From NCBI GenBank assembly GCA_019925795.1, contig CM034315.1:744001-808000 (forward strand): a stretch of 64,000 nt of DNA, read 5' to 3'. The notes below the pieces were generated by a model. The model saw only the letters and a list, made by a program, of their open reading frames with translations. It was not told where the DNA came from and searched no databases. Positions within the stretch are counted from its first letter, which is position 1; each line of letters begins with the position of its first letter. Made by a program: the position numbers and the translations under genes. Positions 12,115 through 24,600 of this stretch are shown piece by piece. Origin of the DNA: Dendrobium chrysotoxum. Its lineage: Eukaryota > Streptophyta > Magnoliopsida > Asparagales > Orchidaceae.

Positions 12115-12960
12115 TCAAAAGGTGATGCACCTAGGAATTTGGGATATGATGAAATCCTCTGAAACAAGACCTTCATCATGGTTCTTGAGATTGGTCATTA
12201 TTTCCATCATGAACTCCAAGTTGAAGAGACTGTTGCATATATCCCGTGAACGTTGAGCTCGTCTTGTTGAACTATGTGTCACCTTGTTGAATGCCAACCT
12301 AATCTCATATGAAATCTTTGGATGTTGTGTGTTAAATCCTCGTAGTAGGTGCACAACAATTTTGTTCACCACCTATTTGGTCATTAGTTTGTAGATGGAA
12401 GGTTGTGCTACTCTTTATAGTAGTCTCCATCATAATAATTTTCAAAACAAATTGAGGAAGTGGGAGTCTCAATTCGAGATGATCGAGTCCAGTAAAGTGA
12501 TATCGAGAGCCCCTCCAAGATACTTGTCTTCTACTGTTATGGTTGCTTATATGTAACTACTATCATTTTGTAGAACTCATCTACCATAAAGAAAACATAA
12601 TTATGATCACTAAAGGTTGATGATAATCCTGCTAGGAAGTCCATGGATATGCTCCCCTATGTTTGAGTCGGCACAAGTAGAGGAGTGTACAATCCTTATC
12701 CTTCATATTGGAATATCTTGGGGTGCGATGGAGTGCACATTTGTTCATAAAGTAGGCCAAATCAATATAAAATATTGTCTAGTAAATGTATCTTTGCAAG
12801 TTATGAAGCATCTTAGTTACCTCGAAGTGCCCAACCTGTGGAAGTGTGTGTTTATCTTATGCATTTCACTCAATCACCCCTTTTGTAGCACACAGGGGTT
12901 ATTTATTCATAGAAATTTAGAATTCATGCACTTTAACAATGTAGAGTAAATTAAGTGTAG
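12115..12960 (-). pseudogene. Decayed Ty3/gypsy integrase
   Basis: Minus-strand translation across stops and frameshifts gives integrase landmarks in order. First is the zinc-finger region (VTKMLHNLQRYIY, then YFMNKCALH). Next is a remnant of the core start (YPWTS, where SMDF-like residues normally follow). Last is the C-terminal part of the core in an open stretch 12372-12115 (VNKIVVHLLRGFNTQHPK, HSSTRRAQ). Several stop codons make it clearly non-functional. It is collinear with the RNase H relic at 17600-18130, which lies upstream on the same strand. Confidence 0.75.
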
Positions 12961-15900
12961 TGTATATTGATTTCTCAATAAATATTGAGTGCCAATGATT
13001 AAATGTAGAGGAATCAAATTTTTTATTTGGTGTGGGCTCCGAAAATTCTATATAAATGCGCTCCCGGCCTCTTCGCGCCATCAGTTTATTTTTCTTATGT
13101 TGATGGTGATGACGGCGATGAGTTTTAACTAGATTAGGTTTCGGGTGAATTTTCAGAAGGCAGATTGGGTTTTAGATAAGACACTACCCAGAGATTTCGC
13201 CCTCAATTTGTGAGGACTTCTTGATCTGAGTTCTGGTTTCCTATAGGCGCAAGCCCCTATAGTTAATTACCTCTCCTGATAACAAGAGAGAACTTTCGAT
13301 TAAGGCTAGTTATTAAAGTAGTCATATATATTATGAACCTATCGTATAATAGCAACAATCTTAGGGTTTTGAATTTGAGATTTGAACTTTGAAGTTTAGG
13401 AATTTAAGGTTTATCACCGTAAATTTAAAACTGGTGGTGGGGGGAATGAAGACGAGCCCGATCAAGATCCCATGGTTCCGTCGTCCCGGGCTGTTATGAT
13501 CCCTGGTCTACTTAGTCAGAGGAGGTAGTCGACCAAACCTGACAGAAGGTACCTTGTCGGCAGCCATGGGTTGCTTCGTTCAAGAATACCTTGTAGACCT
13601 GGGTTGGTGTTTGTCTAAGGGGATATATCTGAATCCACCTTAGCTGACAGAGGGCTTTGTGCCTATCGACTATACCCTATGATTCATCGCTCAAGGGTTT
13701 GACGCCTTTAGGGAACATACGGGCTTTGGCCGTGATCGTAATATAATGGTGCCAATCTTAGCGATACACCCGACATGCATTCGCTCTTTGTGAGCTGAGG
13801 TTAATTTCAAATTTATCACCCCTGATAAACGGTTGCGGGAGGTGGATGATTTTTTGTTTTAAGTTTTTAAGTGATATATTTCATTTCAGGAATTTGGGCT
13901 TTTATTGAAATTGAGATTTAACCCCTCCGGTTGAGATTTCCTGTCAACACGGCTATCATCGGGGTGACGTTAAAGTCACTAGTATTTTCGTAGGATTTTG
14001 GGAGGCATTTTGTGATTTAAGTCGTGTCGACTCCAGTCTTTTCGAGGAGGAGGATGAGACTCGAATATTTGACGTGTGCAACATTCTCGAATCGTTGGAT
14101 TTGGGACTTAGATGTGACGATTGGAACATGCGGGTTGTAGCATTTGACCCTGCGCAGCATTCTCGGACTTTTGCGTTTAGAAATTTATCGTATTTGTCGG
14201 AGCACATGCAGGGGGGATTTTAAAATATTTAAATATAATCCATTTGCGCAAATGATTTTGTTTAGCAGAATGGCCGGGATTTCTTTTAAGGGCCTACGAA
14301 CGCCTTCTGTCCGCTTATACACATGTTGCGGATTCGGTGGCGTGTCGTACTACAAATTTTTACTGGATCCATTCGTGGGTTGTCCATGAGTATTCGAGAG
14401 TTATCAACTTAACTTGTAGATAGACTATTGTGTATATCATAAGCCTTTTTATTGCAAGCGATGACATTCATCACAACTTGTTGCCTTGGATGTGTATGTA
14501 ATGCCTTGCACACATTATATATATCTTAAGAGACTCACAGAAGCACTTAATTGTATGGATATTAGAAGTCCTAATACAATCAACAATGAATAGCCTACTT
14601 AAACTTGACTTCTCTTTCAAAGTCATATCTTGTTAATATTATTTCTTTCATCATTCTTCCAAATCGTATTTAAACTTTCCCATGGTTAGACATACTATCC
14701 CTTTGCACACAATAACCCTTTTAATGTTTAAGGTCTATTGCAATAGCTTTCTAAAGCATCTCGCATCACACCACATTTGTATGAATATATGATTTCAATT
14801 TGACTAAGGGATGCATCAAGCTTATATGCATTTGGTAACTTAATCTTTTGACTCATAATAGTATGTCTAATATGAAGATGAATATAAGGTGCTCGTAGCC
14901 AGTAATATAGAGAACCCTCGGGTAGATTCAACTTAGACTATAACTAAGGATCTTAGTGAGCTTGAACTTGTTTATTGGAGAGTTGTTGGAGAGCTTTTAG
15001 AGAACTTTTGGAGAGCTTTGGAGGGCCATTGTTAGTTTGTACATAGGCTGGATTATTGGAAAAATATTAATTTAATTTTTTTCATTTTTATTTTTTTATG
15101 TTTCATTTTGATTTAATTAATTGTATTAATTAATTATGTTGGTTTGCTCATTTAATTGGTTAAAATTTCAATGTTATGTAGTATTAATTTTTGTTAAAAG
15201 CTTAATTGATTTTAATTTAAGTTAAAATTGAAATTATAATTTTGAAATTATTTAATTATTTAAGTTAAATTAGTTACCCAACTAATTTAATTAATTAAGA
15301 GATTTGTTTAATTTTGAATTAAAACTTATGTTATGATTTTGATTTGAGTTTCAAATTGTCAAACTTATGAATTTTAGTTTTAACATTGAATTTTAAATTT
15401 GTTCATTTAAGTTCATTAGTCCATTTACTCATTTGATTATGATATTAAATTAATTTTGTTTTCTGATTTCAATTTTTAGATTTAAATGATTAGTTAATTG
15501 AATTTTTATATTAGTTAATTACTTAGGTTATTATTTCAATTATAATTTAGTTAATTTAAGTTTCTGAGTTTTAGTTAAGATTATCCAATTAGTGAATTAT
15601 TAGTTAATTAGTTGAAGTTTTAATCCTAATTGCTTCTTTAGTTAGATTTAATTATAGATTTAATATCATATATCTTCTTTTTTAATCAGGTTTGACTATA
15701 GTTTAATCCCATGATGCTTGGAGTTAAATTACTTTGTTTTAAATTATAATCAGAAACTTTGGTTAATGATTTAGTTAATTTTAAATTAAAATTTTGTTTT
15801 CCAAAAATCCATCTAAGTCCAACAAATTTTATTTTATTTTCTAAGTCCCGAATTTTTGAGTAAATTTTGGCAGCCTCCCGACGTCCCCTCCCCGGCGCCG

Positions 15901-17599
15901 GGAGGTAAGGAGTTGCTCGACTCGGCAGGAGCGAATTAACGGTGAGGAGATTGGGAGAGTGAATCAATCCCATTAGTGGTCTTCAAGTCTTCAATCCCTC
16001 GGTCGGATAAGCTCGACGACCGAGGGCTTCGGGGGACCGAATCAAACCCCGGGACTTCCTTCAATCTTCTGATGTTGCAAAACTTGTTTGAAAATTCTCA
16101 CATTTCTCTCTCTTTCTCTTTTTAATTATTTTATTTTATTATATGTATTATAATATATTATATAATATACATATAATATATAATATATCAGATATAATAC
16201 TATATATATACATATATCATCTGATATATATTATAATATAATATATGATATACATTATTATATAAGATATATATTATATAATATATATAATATATAATAT
16301 ATATCTTATATAATATATTAAAAATAGAGAGAGGGGAAGAAGGATCGGGAAAAGCCCCCGATCGGGCTAGGGGCGGAGGCCACCCACGGGGTCGGAGACC
16401 AGGGAGCGGGCTTCGACGGCGAAGAGACAGATCTGGTCGGCAAGTCCGGCCGGCGGCGGCTTAGGGCAAGGCGGCGGGATTTGGCTATTGGAGTCAATGG
16501 AGGCCGGCAGGAGCAAAAGCAATGGATGGAGTTGGGTCGGTCGGAAAGGTCGACGTCGGAGCAAGAGATTGGCCGGCGAGGTCTGGTGCAGAGGAGGCTT
16601 GGTTGGTCGGGCTCGAGCACAGAGGCGGCGGGCCGTTCGCGGTGGAAGAAGATGGACGTCGGGTCGGCGATCAGATCTTCGATCTCCTCTCCGTAAGTTT
16701 CCAACCCCCTCCTCCCCTTTCTGTGTGCGTCTCAGAGTGTCCCCCTTCCGAATGGGAAAGGGACTCATTTTTGTGTCGTGAGATGACATCGTGGGGAACG
16801 GTTGCCGTGAGATCGTGGGTGAGGCCGTGGGAATCGGTTGAGTCGTTGGTGAGGCGGAGTCAGTCGGGTCCACTGCTTACAGGTCAACATTTGGATGAAC
16901 GTATAATAAATGTAGTGTTTTATGACTATTATTTTTTGTTTATTCACAAAAAATAAGAAGCCAAAATACACAAGATCTTAAGTAATTTAATTTATTCATG
17001 TTATAAAAAATTTTATATCAATCAATTAGATCATGTGTTTCATTCTAATCATTTTGGTAGAGCAGTAAACACAAAAAAATGTGCTTCATAGCATCAGGGA
17101 TTCGTAGAAAATAAGTTATTTGGTTCTTCCTCTTCCTAGGAAATCCTACCAAAAATATAATGAAGCATCGAGTTTGAGAATCAACACTTTATCTCAACAG
17201 AAGCTCATACAAGCAGCAAGTTTGCGGTTTGGACAAGGTCGGGGCACATCCCATGCGATACGGGGATGTGAACGAGCATAGTGATTGCTAGCAAGTACGC
17301 AAATGATAGAGCACATGAGTTAGGCAAGGGTTATTTGCAATTAGGATAATGATTAGGGCAGCGAGATACTGAAGAATTAGAGGCACGGGATTGAGACAAA
17401 AGCACAAGATTCCAATTTCAGCCAAATCAAGTGATTTAGAAATGCAGGAAAAATGACATTTATGAAACTTATAATTTCTTAAAATTTTAGTTTGTTTTTT
17501 CTTTGCTTTGAGCCAAAGGCTTAAAAATATTTAATACATGTAAACAAAATATAATGCATCCTTTTAACTAGCAACCAATCAACCCCATAGTAGATTCTC
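12961..17599 (+). other. Sequence inserted within an old Ty3 element
   Basis: No gene is supported. It begins with a TATA-like stretch (CTATATAAATGC at 13049) near a GC-rich segment, so it may include LTR promoter sequence. It then has an AT-rich run of TTAATTAATT-type words (15060-15840), GC-rich blocks (15870-16070 and 16330-16880) and a long AT dinucleotide run. Open frames in the GC-rich block (proline/arginine-rich on either strand) lack known domains and look like base-composition artefacts. Confidence 0.4.
16118..16322 (+). repeat. AT-rich microsatellite with local palindromes
   Basis: Almost pure A/T sequence of ATATAATATAT-type words over about 200 bases, able to pair with itself, placed directly between two GC-rich blocks. 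Confidence 0.85.
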
Positions 17600-18130
17600 T
17601 TTATTGAGAAATCTTTCTCTGGTGGTGTATCCTTCCTCTTGGGTGCCATAAAAAGTTATTGGAATTCTGCATAAAAGTTTTATTAATTAATATACTTGTG
17701 CAGAAAAGATGGCAGCCGATATACCACATAATCACTAGAGGTCGTGATATCATATCTGCCATTTTATTTCAACACCCTCTTATTATACTGGATGACTAAG
17801 TTGAAACGCTACAAATATATCATACACCTTATGTGTCAGGTTTGCTAAAACTTTGATTAAGTCCAGAGGTATTGAAGTGATTTGTGGTCTGTATGAACCA
17901 CAATTTCTTTGTCGAGTATGTAAGGGCACTGGTGATTCAGTGCTTGGTGAAGTCTGAGTAGTTTCTTATTGTATGATTGGTAATTTCTCCGAGCAACTTG
18001 TAGTAACTCTGAATAATATGCCACGAGTCTCCCTTATTATATCAAAATCATGCCAAAAACGTGTCTAAAAGCATCTAACTGGACTTCAAATGATTTTTAC
18101 ACATTTGGTAAGGCTAGAACAAGGGCATCA
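17600..18130 (-). pseudogene. Decayed Ty3/gypsy RNase H
   Basis: On the minus strand, read through several stops, the order is KSFEVQLDA (the DA(S) start of RNase H), GRLVAYYSE, ALNHQCPYIL, VVHTDHKSLQYL (the TDHK catalytic site), QRFNLVIQYNKRV and then MADMISRP. These are the usual landmarks of Ty3 RNase H up to its boundary with integrase. It is the upstream part of the element whose integrase lies at 12115-12960. Confidence 0.8.
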
Positions 18131-19200
18131 CATATCCTCCTATCTTTAAAAAGAAATATCCTCATGCTCCTTTACCTGTGTGAATTTTGGGTTGGTTTTT
18201 ATCAATGAATGCAAAGGTGTCGCTGCTCACTAGCATCGAAAAGCAGCAAACATGTTCTAAGGTACTGTTGTTGGCATTGTGAACGGTTTTTTTGATAATG
18301 AATATGTGAGTTGAAATGTACATATGAAACTTTTCAGTAGTTTTTATCGGCACTATGATAGTTTGAATGTTAGTGTGATACTCTAGTGGTAGCATTTGCA
18401 TTTTTTTTTCTTTTTCACTCAATATGTTCATTTGGAATTGCTACGCCTCTCACATGAAACCATGAATCAGGATGCTTGATTGGTACTTTCCAAGGACAAC
18501 ATGATCCTGAATTGATACAGTGATTACTGTTCAACTCCCTCTTCATTTTTGGATGCAAAGAATCAAAGCTATTTGTCTCATCATTGGATGATAAGGATAG
18601 ATTTTTTATTTTTTCTTTTTTTAGAAGATTTTATGGTGAAATTTTACAAGAGGTGACTAAATCAAATTATCCTTTTCGCAAGGGTTAGGGCAATGGAATT
18701 AGTAAGAAATTGATGTGAAACAAGAGAAATTGTGCACTAACGAGATGAACTATTATAAGTAGTAGGCTGTCTAGAATTATTGAAGCCTTAGAAATCTCCT
18801 AACCTTGTGAGGATTCCTCTTGTAGAAGCACTTTGATCTTCTCATTACAGGCATTTATTCAACTAGTTCTCCCATAAATCATGGAAAAATCATCCAAGTC
18901 CTCCTTTTATTTTATTTTCGAATTATCTTTTCATACCCTCCTTATCTTCATGGGTGTTCTTTTTTGAGCAGCCTTTGAAGTTTTTTATGTTTCTTTTTAT
19001 GATTTCTTCCGTGCAAGTGCATGTGTTGGGAAGAGTGTAGATATGGTTTTGCATTCAAAAATTGTAGCATAATCCCTGTATAATTGTATCATATTTTCAT
19101 CTAAAGGATTCTAGTTTGAGAAACCATAGTCCATTTGAGCACATTTAACCTATATAAAATTCATCTGAACATCCTTTTCTTTTTTTGGTGTGGGTGCTAG
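18131..19200 (+). other. Upstream region of the NDUFAF6-like gene, possibly Ty3 RT debris
   Basis: No functional gene. By position it should hold the reverse transcriptase of the antisense Ty3 relic, but I could not confirm motifs. The last part (about 19160-19200) is pyrimidine-rich and ends in a splice-acceptor-like TGCTAG. Confidence 0.4.
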
Positions 19201-19217
19201 TTACCATTGGGACAATT

Positions 19218-20135
19218 ATGAATGCGGTTCCAACATCCGGCAACAGCATTCGGGCAGCCTTCTCCTACTGTGTTCAGCAAGTTCGCAGCTATGATTACCA
19301 CCATTACCTCTGCCTACTTCTCCTTCCAACTTCAATGCGTAAGGCTGCATTTGCATTCCGCGCCTTCAATGTTGAGATTGCAAGAGCCATGGATGTCACT
19401 TCTGATCCCAGGGTTGGCCTCATGCGCCTATTATGGTGGCAAGAAGCCATTGATAAGATATTTGCTAAGAAGCTCGTTGAACAGCCAGTCGCGAGAGCTC
19501 TCTCTGCTGTGATTTCAGAGCATAAGATTAGCAAACACTGGCTCAAACGGTCAGTGGAGGCCCGGATAAATGATGCCAACAAAGACGAGAGTTACATTCC
19601 TGCAAGCATTGCTGATCTGGAGAAATATGCAGAAGACACAGTTTCGACTTTTCTATATTTGACTCTCCAAGCAGGTGGGATTCAATCCACTGCCGCAGAT
19701 CATGCAGCTTCACATATCGGTAAGGCAAACGGTCTTCTCCTGCTGCTGAAATCTCTGCCATATCATGCTGGCAGAACTGGAAGAATACCTTACATACCAG
19801 CTGAAGTGGCAGAGAAACATGGGCTGTTGGTCACTGAGAATGGGAGATCAGAGATCCGAATGGATTATTTAAACGAACAGCTTTCGGATGCAGTATTTGA
19901 GGTTGCATCTATTGCTCTTGCTCATCTGCGGAAAGCTCGCGAATTGGCTCCGACTGTTCCTGTAGGGGCTGTTCCTGTCTTACTGCCTGCTGTGGCAGCG
20001 CAGGTGCTCTTTGATTCTCTGGAGCGGAGTCATTTCAATGTGTTTGATCCAAGGTTGGGAAGAGGTGTTCTGGGTGTCTCTCCCCTTTGGTATCAGTTGA
20101 AACTCAAATGGCATTCCTGGAGAAACAACTATTGA
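19218..20135 (+). CDS. NDUFAF6-like squalene/phytoene synthase-fold protein
   Basis: A single uninterrupted frame of 305 residues from ATG 19218 to the TGA at 20133. It has the trans-isoprenyl synthase (SQS_PSY) fold: YCVQQVRSYDYHHYLCLLLL, AFRAFNVEIARAMD, VGLMRLLWWQEAID, and later LLLLKSLPYHAGRTGRIPYI. In true phytoene or squalene synthases the region around AFRAFNVEIARAMD carries an Asp-rich metal-binding motif. Here those acids are mostly absent, as in NDUFAF6, the mitochondrial complex I assembly factor that keeps the fold without making isoprenoids. I chose the ATG at 19218 because family members begin shortly before the Tyr-Cys motif and a likely leader-intron acceptor lies just upstream. 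No classical targeting peptide is obvious. Family assignment is firm; role in plants is inferred from the animal homologue. Confidence 0.9.
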   Translation: MNAVPTSGNSIRAAFSYCVQQVRSYDYHHYLCLLLLPTSMRKAAFAFRAFNVEIARAMDVTSDPRVGLMRLLWWQEAIDKIFAKKLVEQPVARALSAVISEHKISKHWLKRSVEARINDANKDESYIPASIADLEKYAEDTVSTFLYLTLQAGGIQSTAADHAASHIGKANGLLLLLKSLPYHAGRTGRIPYIPAEVAEKHGLLVTENGRSEIRMDYLNEQLSDAVFEVASIALAHLRKARELAPTVPVGAVPVLLPAVAAQVLFDSLERSHFNVFDPRLGRGVLGVSPLWYQLKLKWHSWRNNY

Positions 20136-21624
20136 CTACTGCTGATTTTTAGAGGTCTAAAGGGCGTTCATTTTCGCTTTACAAGATTTTAATGTTTGGA
20201 TACTCTCACTAAAGCCACCATTGCTAGCTAGTTTGAGAGCTGAGAGCTGGAATTTTCAGCTGAGTGTTACTTTATCGAGAGATCCTATTCTAGGGACAAT
20301 TTGTGTTTCCATTTCTTCGAAACGTTTTATTTTATTGGTGGAAAATATTTTAAAATATATTGTCAAATTTCTATTTCAACAACCAAACCTTTTTCAAGTA
20401 ATAATAATAAAAAAAGGCGTCACTATGTTTTTCAGTTTGTCTCATTCATTAATATACAGCATTACTACTGCATGGAAATTCATATATCGGGAAAAAAGAT
20501 ATATTTACAATGGCTGTTAAAAGAGGAGCTTTTTGTTCGAAATTCTACCGAACCTAATCTATTTTTGAATTTTATTATGCTATATATACAGATGATTCCT
20601 TTCATATGCAAAACAAAAGAAATCATTTATTTCTAAAACTAATATTTAAAATTTTTGATTAATTTTTTAATAGAAATAAAAAATAAAAATTATTACTCTT
20701 TAAAATTTGAATAATATTAAGAATTGTTTAGTTGCTAGTAATCCTCATATAAAATAATCAAATAAATGGCCAAAAAAAATTCAATGTTTGATTGAAAGCA
20801 AAATAAATATAAAATAAAATTTCAATATATGAAATTTACTGTTCATTTTATTTTCGAAAGTATTTCAAACACAATTTGTGCTCATTCCGAGTACAACTTG
20901 TGGGAAATGCCACCAACAACTCACCACCACCTCCATAAGCCTCCAAATTTTACGTATAACTACTTTTAATTTAAATTAAACACAAGAAAATAAACTTTTA
21001 AATTTATAATACATTTACACTATATTTATTATATTATATTTCTTCTACCAATAGATTTCATTTTTTAACAAAGCAAACAGCCCCCGATATAGAAGACTTG
21101 AAGGGAGACTCGAATAAACGAGTATGATCAGTTTTTTTTCTTCTTCGATGTATTGGGATAGAAGAAACAAGCTACTTGAGAAAAGAAGAGGTTTTATGAA
21201 GTATAAACAGCGGAGCAACAACTCATAGCCAAAGCATTTATAATAAATATATATATAATAAAAGATAATTAGGCAAACATCAGAAAATTAACTTTTGCCG
21301 ACTGATCAATCATTTCATTTTTCTCTTTTTTTTTTTTTTTCATTTTCGTAACATGAATATCAAAATAAAGAAAACTTGGCAAGAAAATCAGATTGCATGG
21401 AACGCTAAAAGATGGGAAAATAATGGCAAATCAAAGCTACAAAACAAAAAAGAAATAGGGGCATCAAATCAAATAAATAAACCTTGAAATAAAAGCATAC
21501 TACAAATGAACCTACACTAACATCAAAGCATCAGCACGTTTTTCACCAAAAAAAACACACACGCACACTTATAAAGGTTCGCATACAAAGACAACCAACA
21601 AGTGCAAGAAAAATAAAGGATAAT
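20136..21624 (+). other. 3' flanks of two convergent genes
   Basis: AT-rich DNA between the 3' end of the NDUFAF6-like gene (plus) and the 3' end of the Alba gene (minus). About 21430-21624 is probably the Alba 3' UTR. No gene or structured repeat recognised. Confidence 0.5.
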
Positions 21625-24600
21625 TTAGCTCTGCTCATCCCCTTCAGCATCATCCCTCTCCTCAGCAGCAGCAGCCATCAGCTCATCAAATTTTTCACTC
21701 TTTCCCAGTAAAATTTCAATCTGGTCAAAATATATTTCAATCAGTCAATTATCAGTACAAGCGAATTCGGGGAACTAAATTTTGCAAAAGTGATTTTTTA
21801 CCTTAGCTTTCTGGATGGGCCGACCCCTTGATTCATCCTTGATGTCCACAGTGGATGTCATAATCTCTGCATGTCAAACGGATGCTGATTACATATGTGA
21901 TGACTTACTCAAAAGAAACCGTTCAAACGAAAACAAGCACGATGAATTATTAGATCAAAGTAAGAATCTCACTCTTCTCAATAGCAAGGCCATTGTTCTT
22001 CAGAATCTCTGCAATCGTCACAACAGTTGCAATTGCTGCAAAATATTTTCAAATACATTATTTTGAAGATCCAATAAATCTGGAATATAAGGCGCCATAC
22101 TGCTAAAATTTTCACAGCCAGTCCAAACTTAAAGCTATAAAACATGGCTAAGGTCTCACATATTCAACCAACATGACACGTCATGCTGTTGAAATTCCCA
22201 GTGCCAGACCCATTACTTGGACCTGCAAATTGGCTGGAGTCCTAAAATACATGTTTCACTATCCTAGAGACCAGGCGGCCCAGCAAAGTCATCCTAACAA
22301 GCTCAGACTAAGGCCTCCAATAATAATGACAAAAATAAGATTCCATTTCACCAGCTTGGAGCCAAGGTTCCATATGAAAATCTTCAGAACCCCATGTTTA
22401 TGCTCTGATAATATGCTTCAGGCTTTAGGGGTTTCAACTTACGACTCGACATTAATCAGACTAAAAAAAACAATTTCAGTTTGACCGGGAATATCGTACC
22501 AGTTGGGTTCAGGTAAAAAAAAAATCAATATTTTTCAAGTTGAGCTCAGGTTGACATGACAACACTAACGCAACTCAAAACTAAGCCAATCCGCACCCTA
22601 AACAAATAAGCTAATAGGCTTTCCTGCTCCATGACTCAAATATGTCTCTTATGAGTGTCATTTTTGCAAGCATTGCATCCTCTCCACTGGAGCGTCAAAC
22701 CATTGCTCACCTCGCCGCCATGCTCACCTCGGCAGACTTCCTCATCCATTATGGCCCGCACCAAATTCATCACACAAAGCCACCCCTCCTGCCATGAAAT
22801 CGCAACAGGTTGACTGCCTCCATCACCAATGCCCTCTGCACCCACATCCTTGCCATATCATCATCACCTGTTCAAACTTCCACCTCATTTATGGCTTGCA
22901 CTGAATGCATTGTCCCCCAAGCCCTAACTCTCCTTCCATAAAATTGCAACAGGTTGGCCAGCAACTTCACCAATTCTCTCCAAACCCACGTCTTCTTCTC
23001 CTAGGCTCCTATTCCCCAATTACTCACAAAGCCTTAATCATAATTTTCATATAAAAATAGATTTCTATTTTCCATCTTCATTCTGACATTTGCATAATGT
23101 AATAATTACATACATATTTTCTATTTCTTGTTTTCTAAAGGAATATATACAAAAAGAATATACAGAATGCAAGTAATGTAATTTACCGCATCTCTTGTTC
23201 CTTCCAACATTCCACCTCCGCAACTCCATCTACCCACTCAAATTCCTCCACTTCAATTATTTCTCCTTTAATCAAGCTATCTTCAAAACCCTAGCCTTGG
23301 GTTTCTCTATGTTCACTGTTAGGAAGAATCTCAGGATAATTGTTCATTTTCTAGATGGATCTCCGCAATTATTGTTGGCTCCTTACAATAGCACTAATAC
23401 TTCTAAATGATGTATTAAAGTATATATAAATGATCCATGTGTGCACATGTAATTGTAAGCAAGAAAAAATAATATAGAAAAATTCATATATGTTAATAGA
23501 TAAATTCAACAGAATGATGTTTATGCAACTTTTTTTAGACGTAGCAACGAGTGACCAAGCAATGGCCATTGTACCCCCATCCAATATTCGAGCTACATCT
23601 AGGTACTTGCCACACAATAATTTTACTCCCCAATTTCCTTCAATGTGTATGCATTGAGTCTGCCTAAATAGTGTGGCAAGCAAATTAAATAAAAGAATAA
23701 AATCGTGCTGTGTTTATGCATCACTATGTAAGTTCCCTCCTTAAGTTATTTGACTTAGATTAATGATGAGCAGGTATTCAGTCTTATTACTTTCATTTTG
23801 GGCATTTACCCAAATGGTTTAATTTATGATATTTCTTGCTCAATCATGAGCTTTGTGAATAAATTCATGCTTAGGATTTGGTTCATTATTTGGCCAAGTT
23901 AAAATAATGGATAGTACAGTTATGCACGTGAATACATGTTTATTTGGGTTGGTGTTAACTCCTTTAAAATCAAAGGAGAACTTAAACCTGAGCTCTATTT
24001 ATTGAGGTAAGTGACTCATTTACTTACTTAAACTTATATCTCAAAACCCACCAATGCTTACGCCTCACCTTACGAACAAAAAATATCTCAATATCTGATT
24101 GTGAAATGCTAAATCTTGCTTCAAACTAAGAAAAATGGAAAGCTAAATATTAAAAAGACAAAAGAGATTGATAGTTTCTCTATCGGGAAAGAGAGGTAAG
24201 GTTGAATCCTAATGATAAATTTATAGCCATACTTGTATATATTATCATGAAATAGAAAAGAAAAAGGCATGGAGTGACTTTGGCGAAACACTTTAGGAAA
24301 AAAAGTTGCCTTCTGATGCTATTTTATGTTTTCTTTATTTTCTACTTGTGTTTTTAGCTCTCTTTCTCCTGTGGCTGTTTGTTTCCTGCTGTTAGCTCCT
24401 AAGTTTCCTGTTGGCCCTTCAGTTTTCCCTGCAGGCTCACTATTTTCCTGCTAGATTTCGGTTTCCCTGCCGCTAGCCCTTCGATTTCCCTGCTGGCTCA
24501 GATTCCCTACTGTCTCAGTTTCCTTGCTGCTGGTTGCTCGTCTTTTGCTCTTGCTGATTCCTATAAATGATGTTTTGACTTCCCTTCATAGTGGCTGTTT

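Noticed and set aside
16318..16956. Overlapping frames up to 168 codons in a GC-rich block
   Set aside because: Open on both strands at once, low-complexity Pro/Arg composition, no recognised domain; a base-composition effect.
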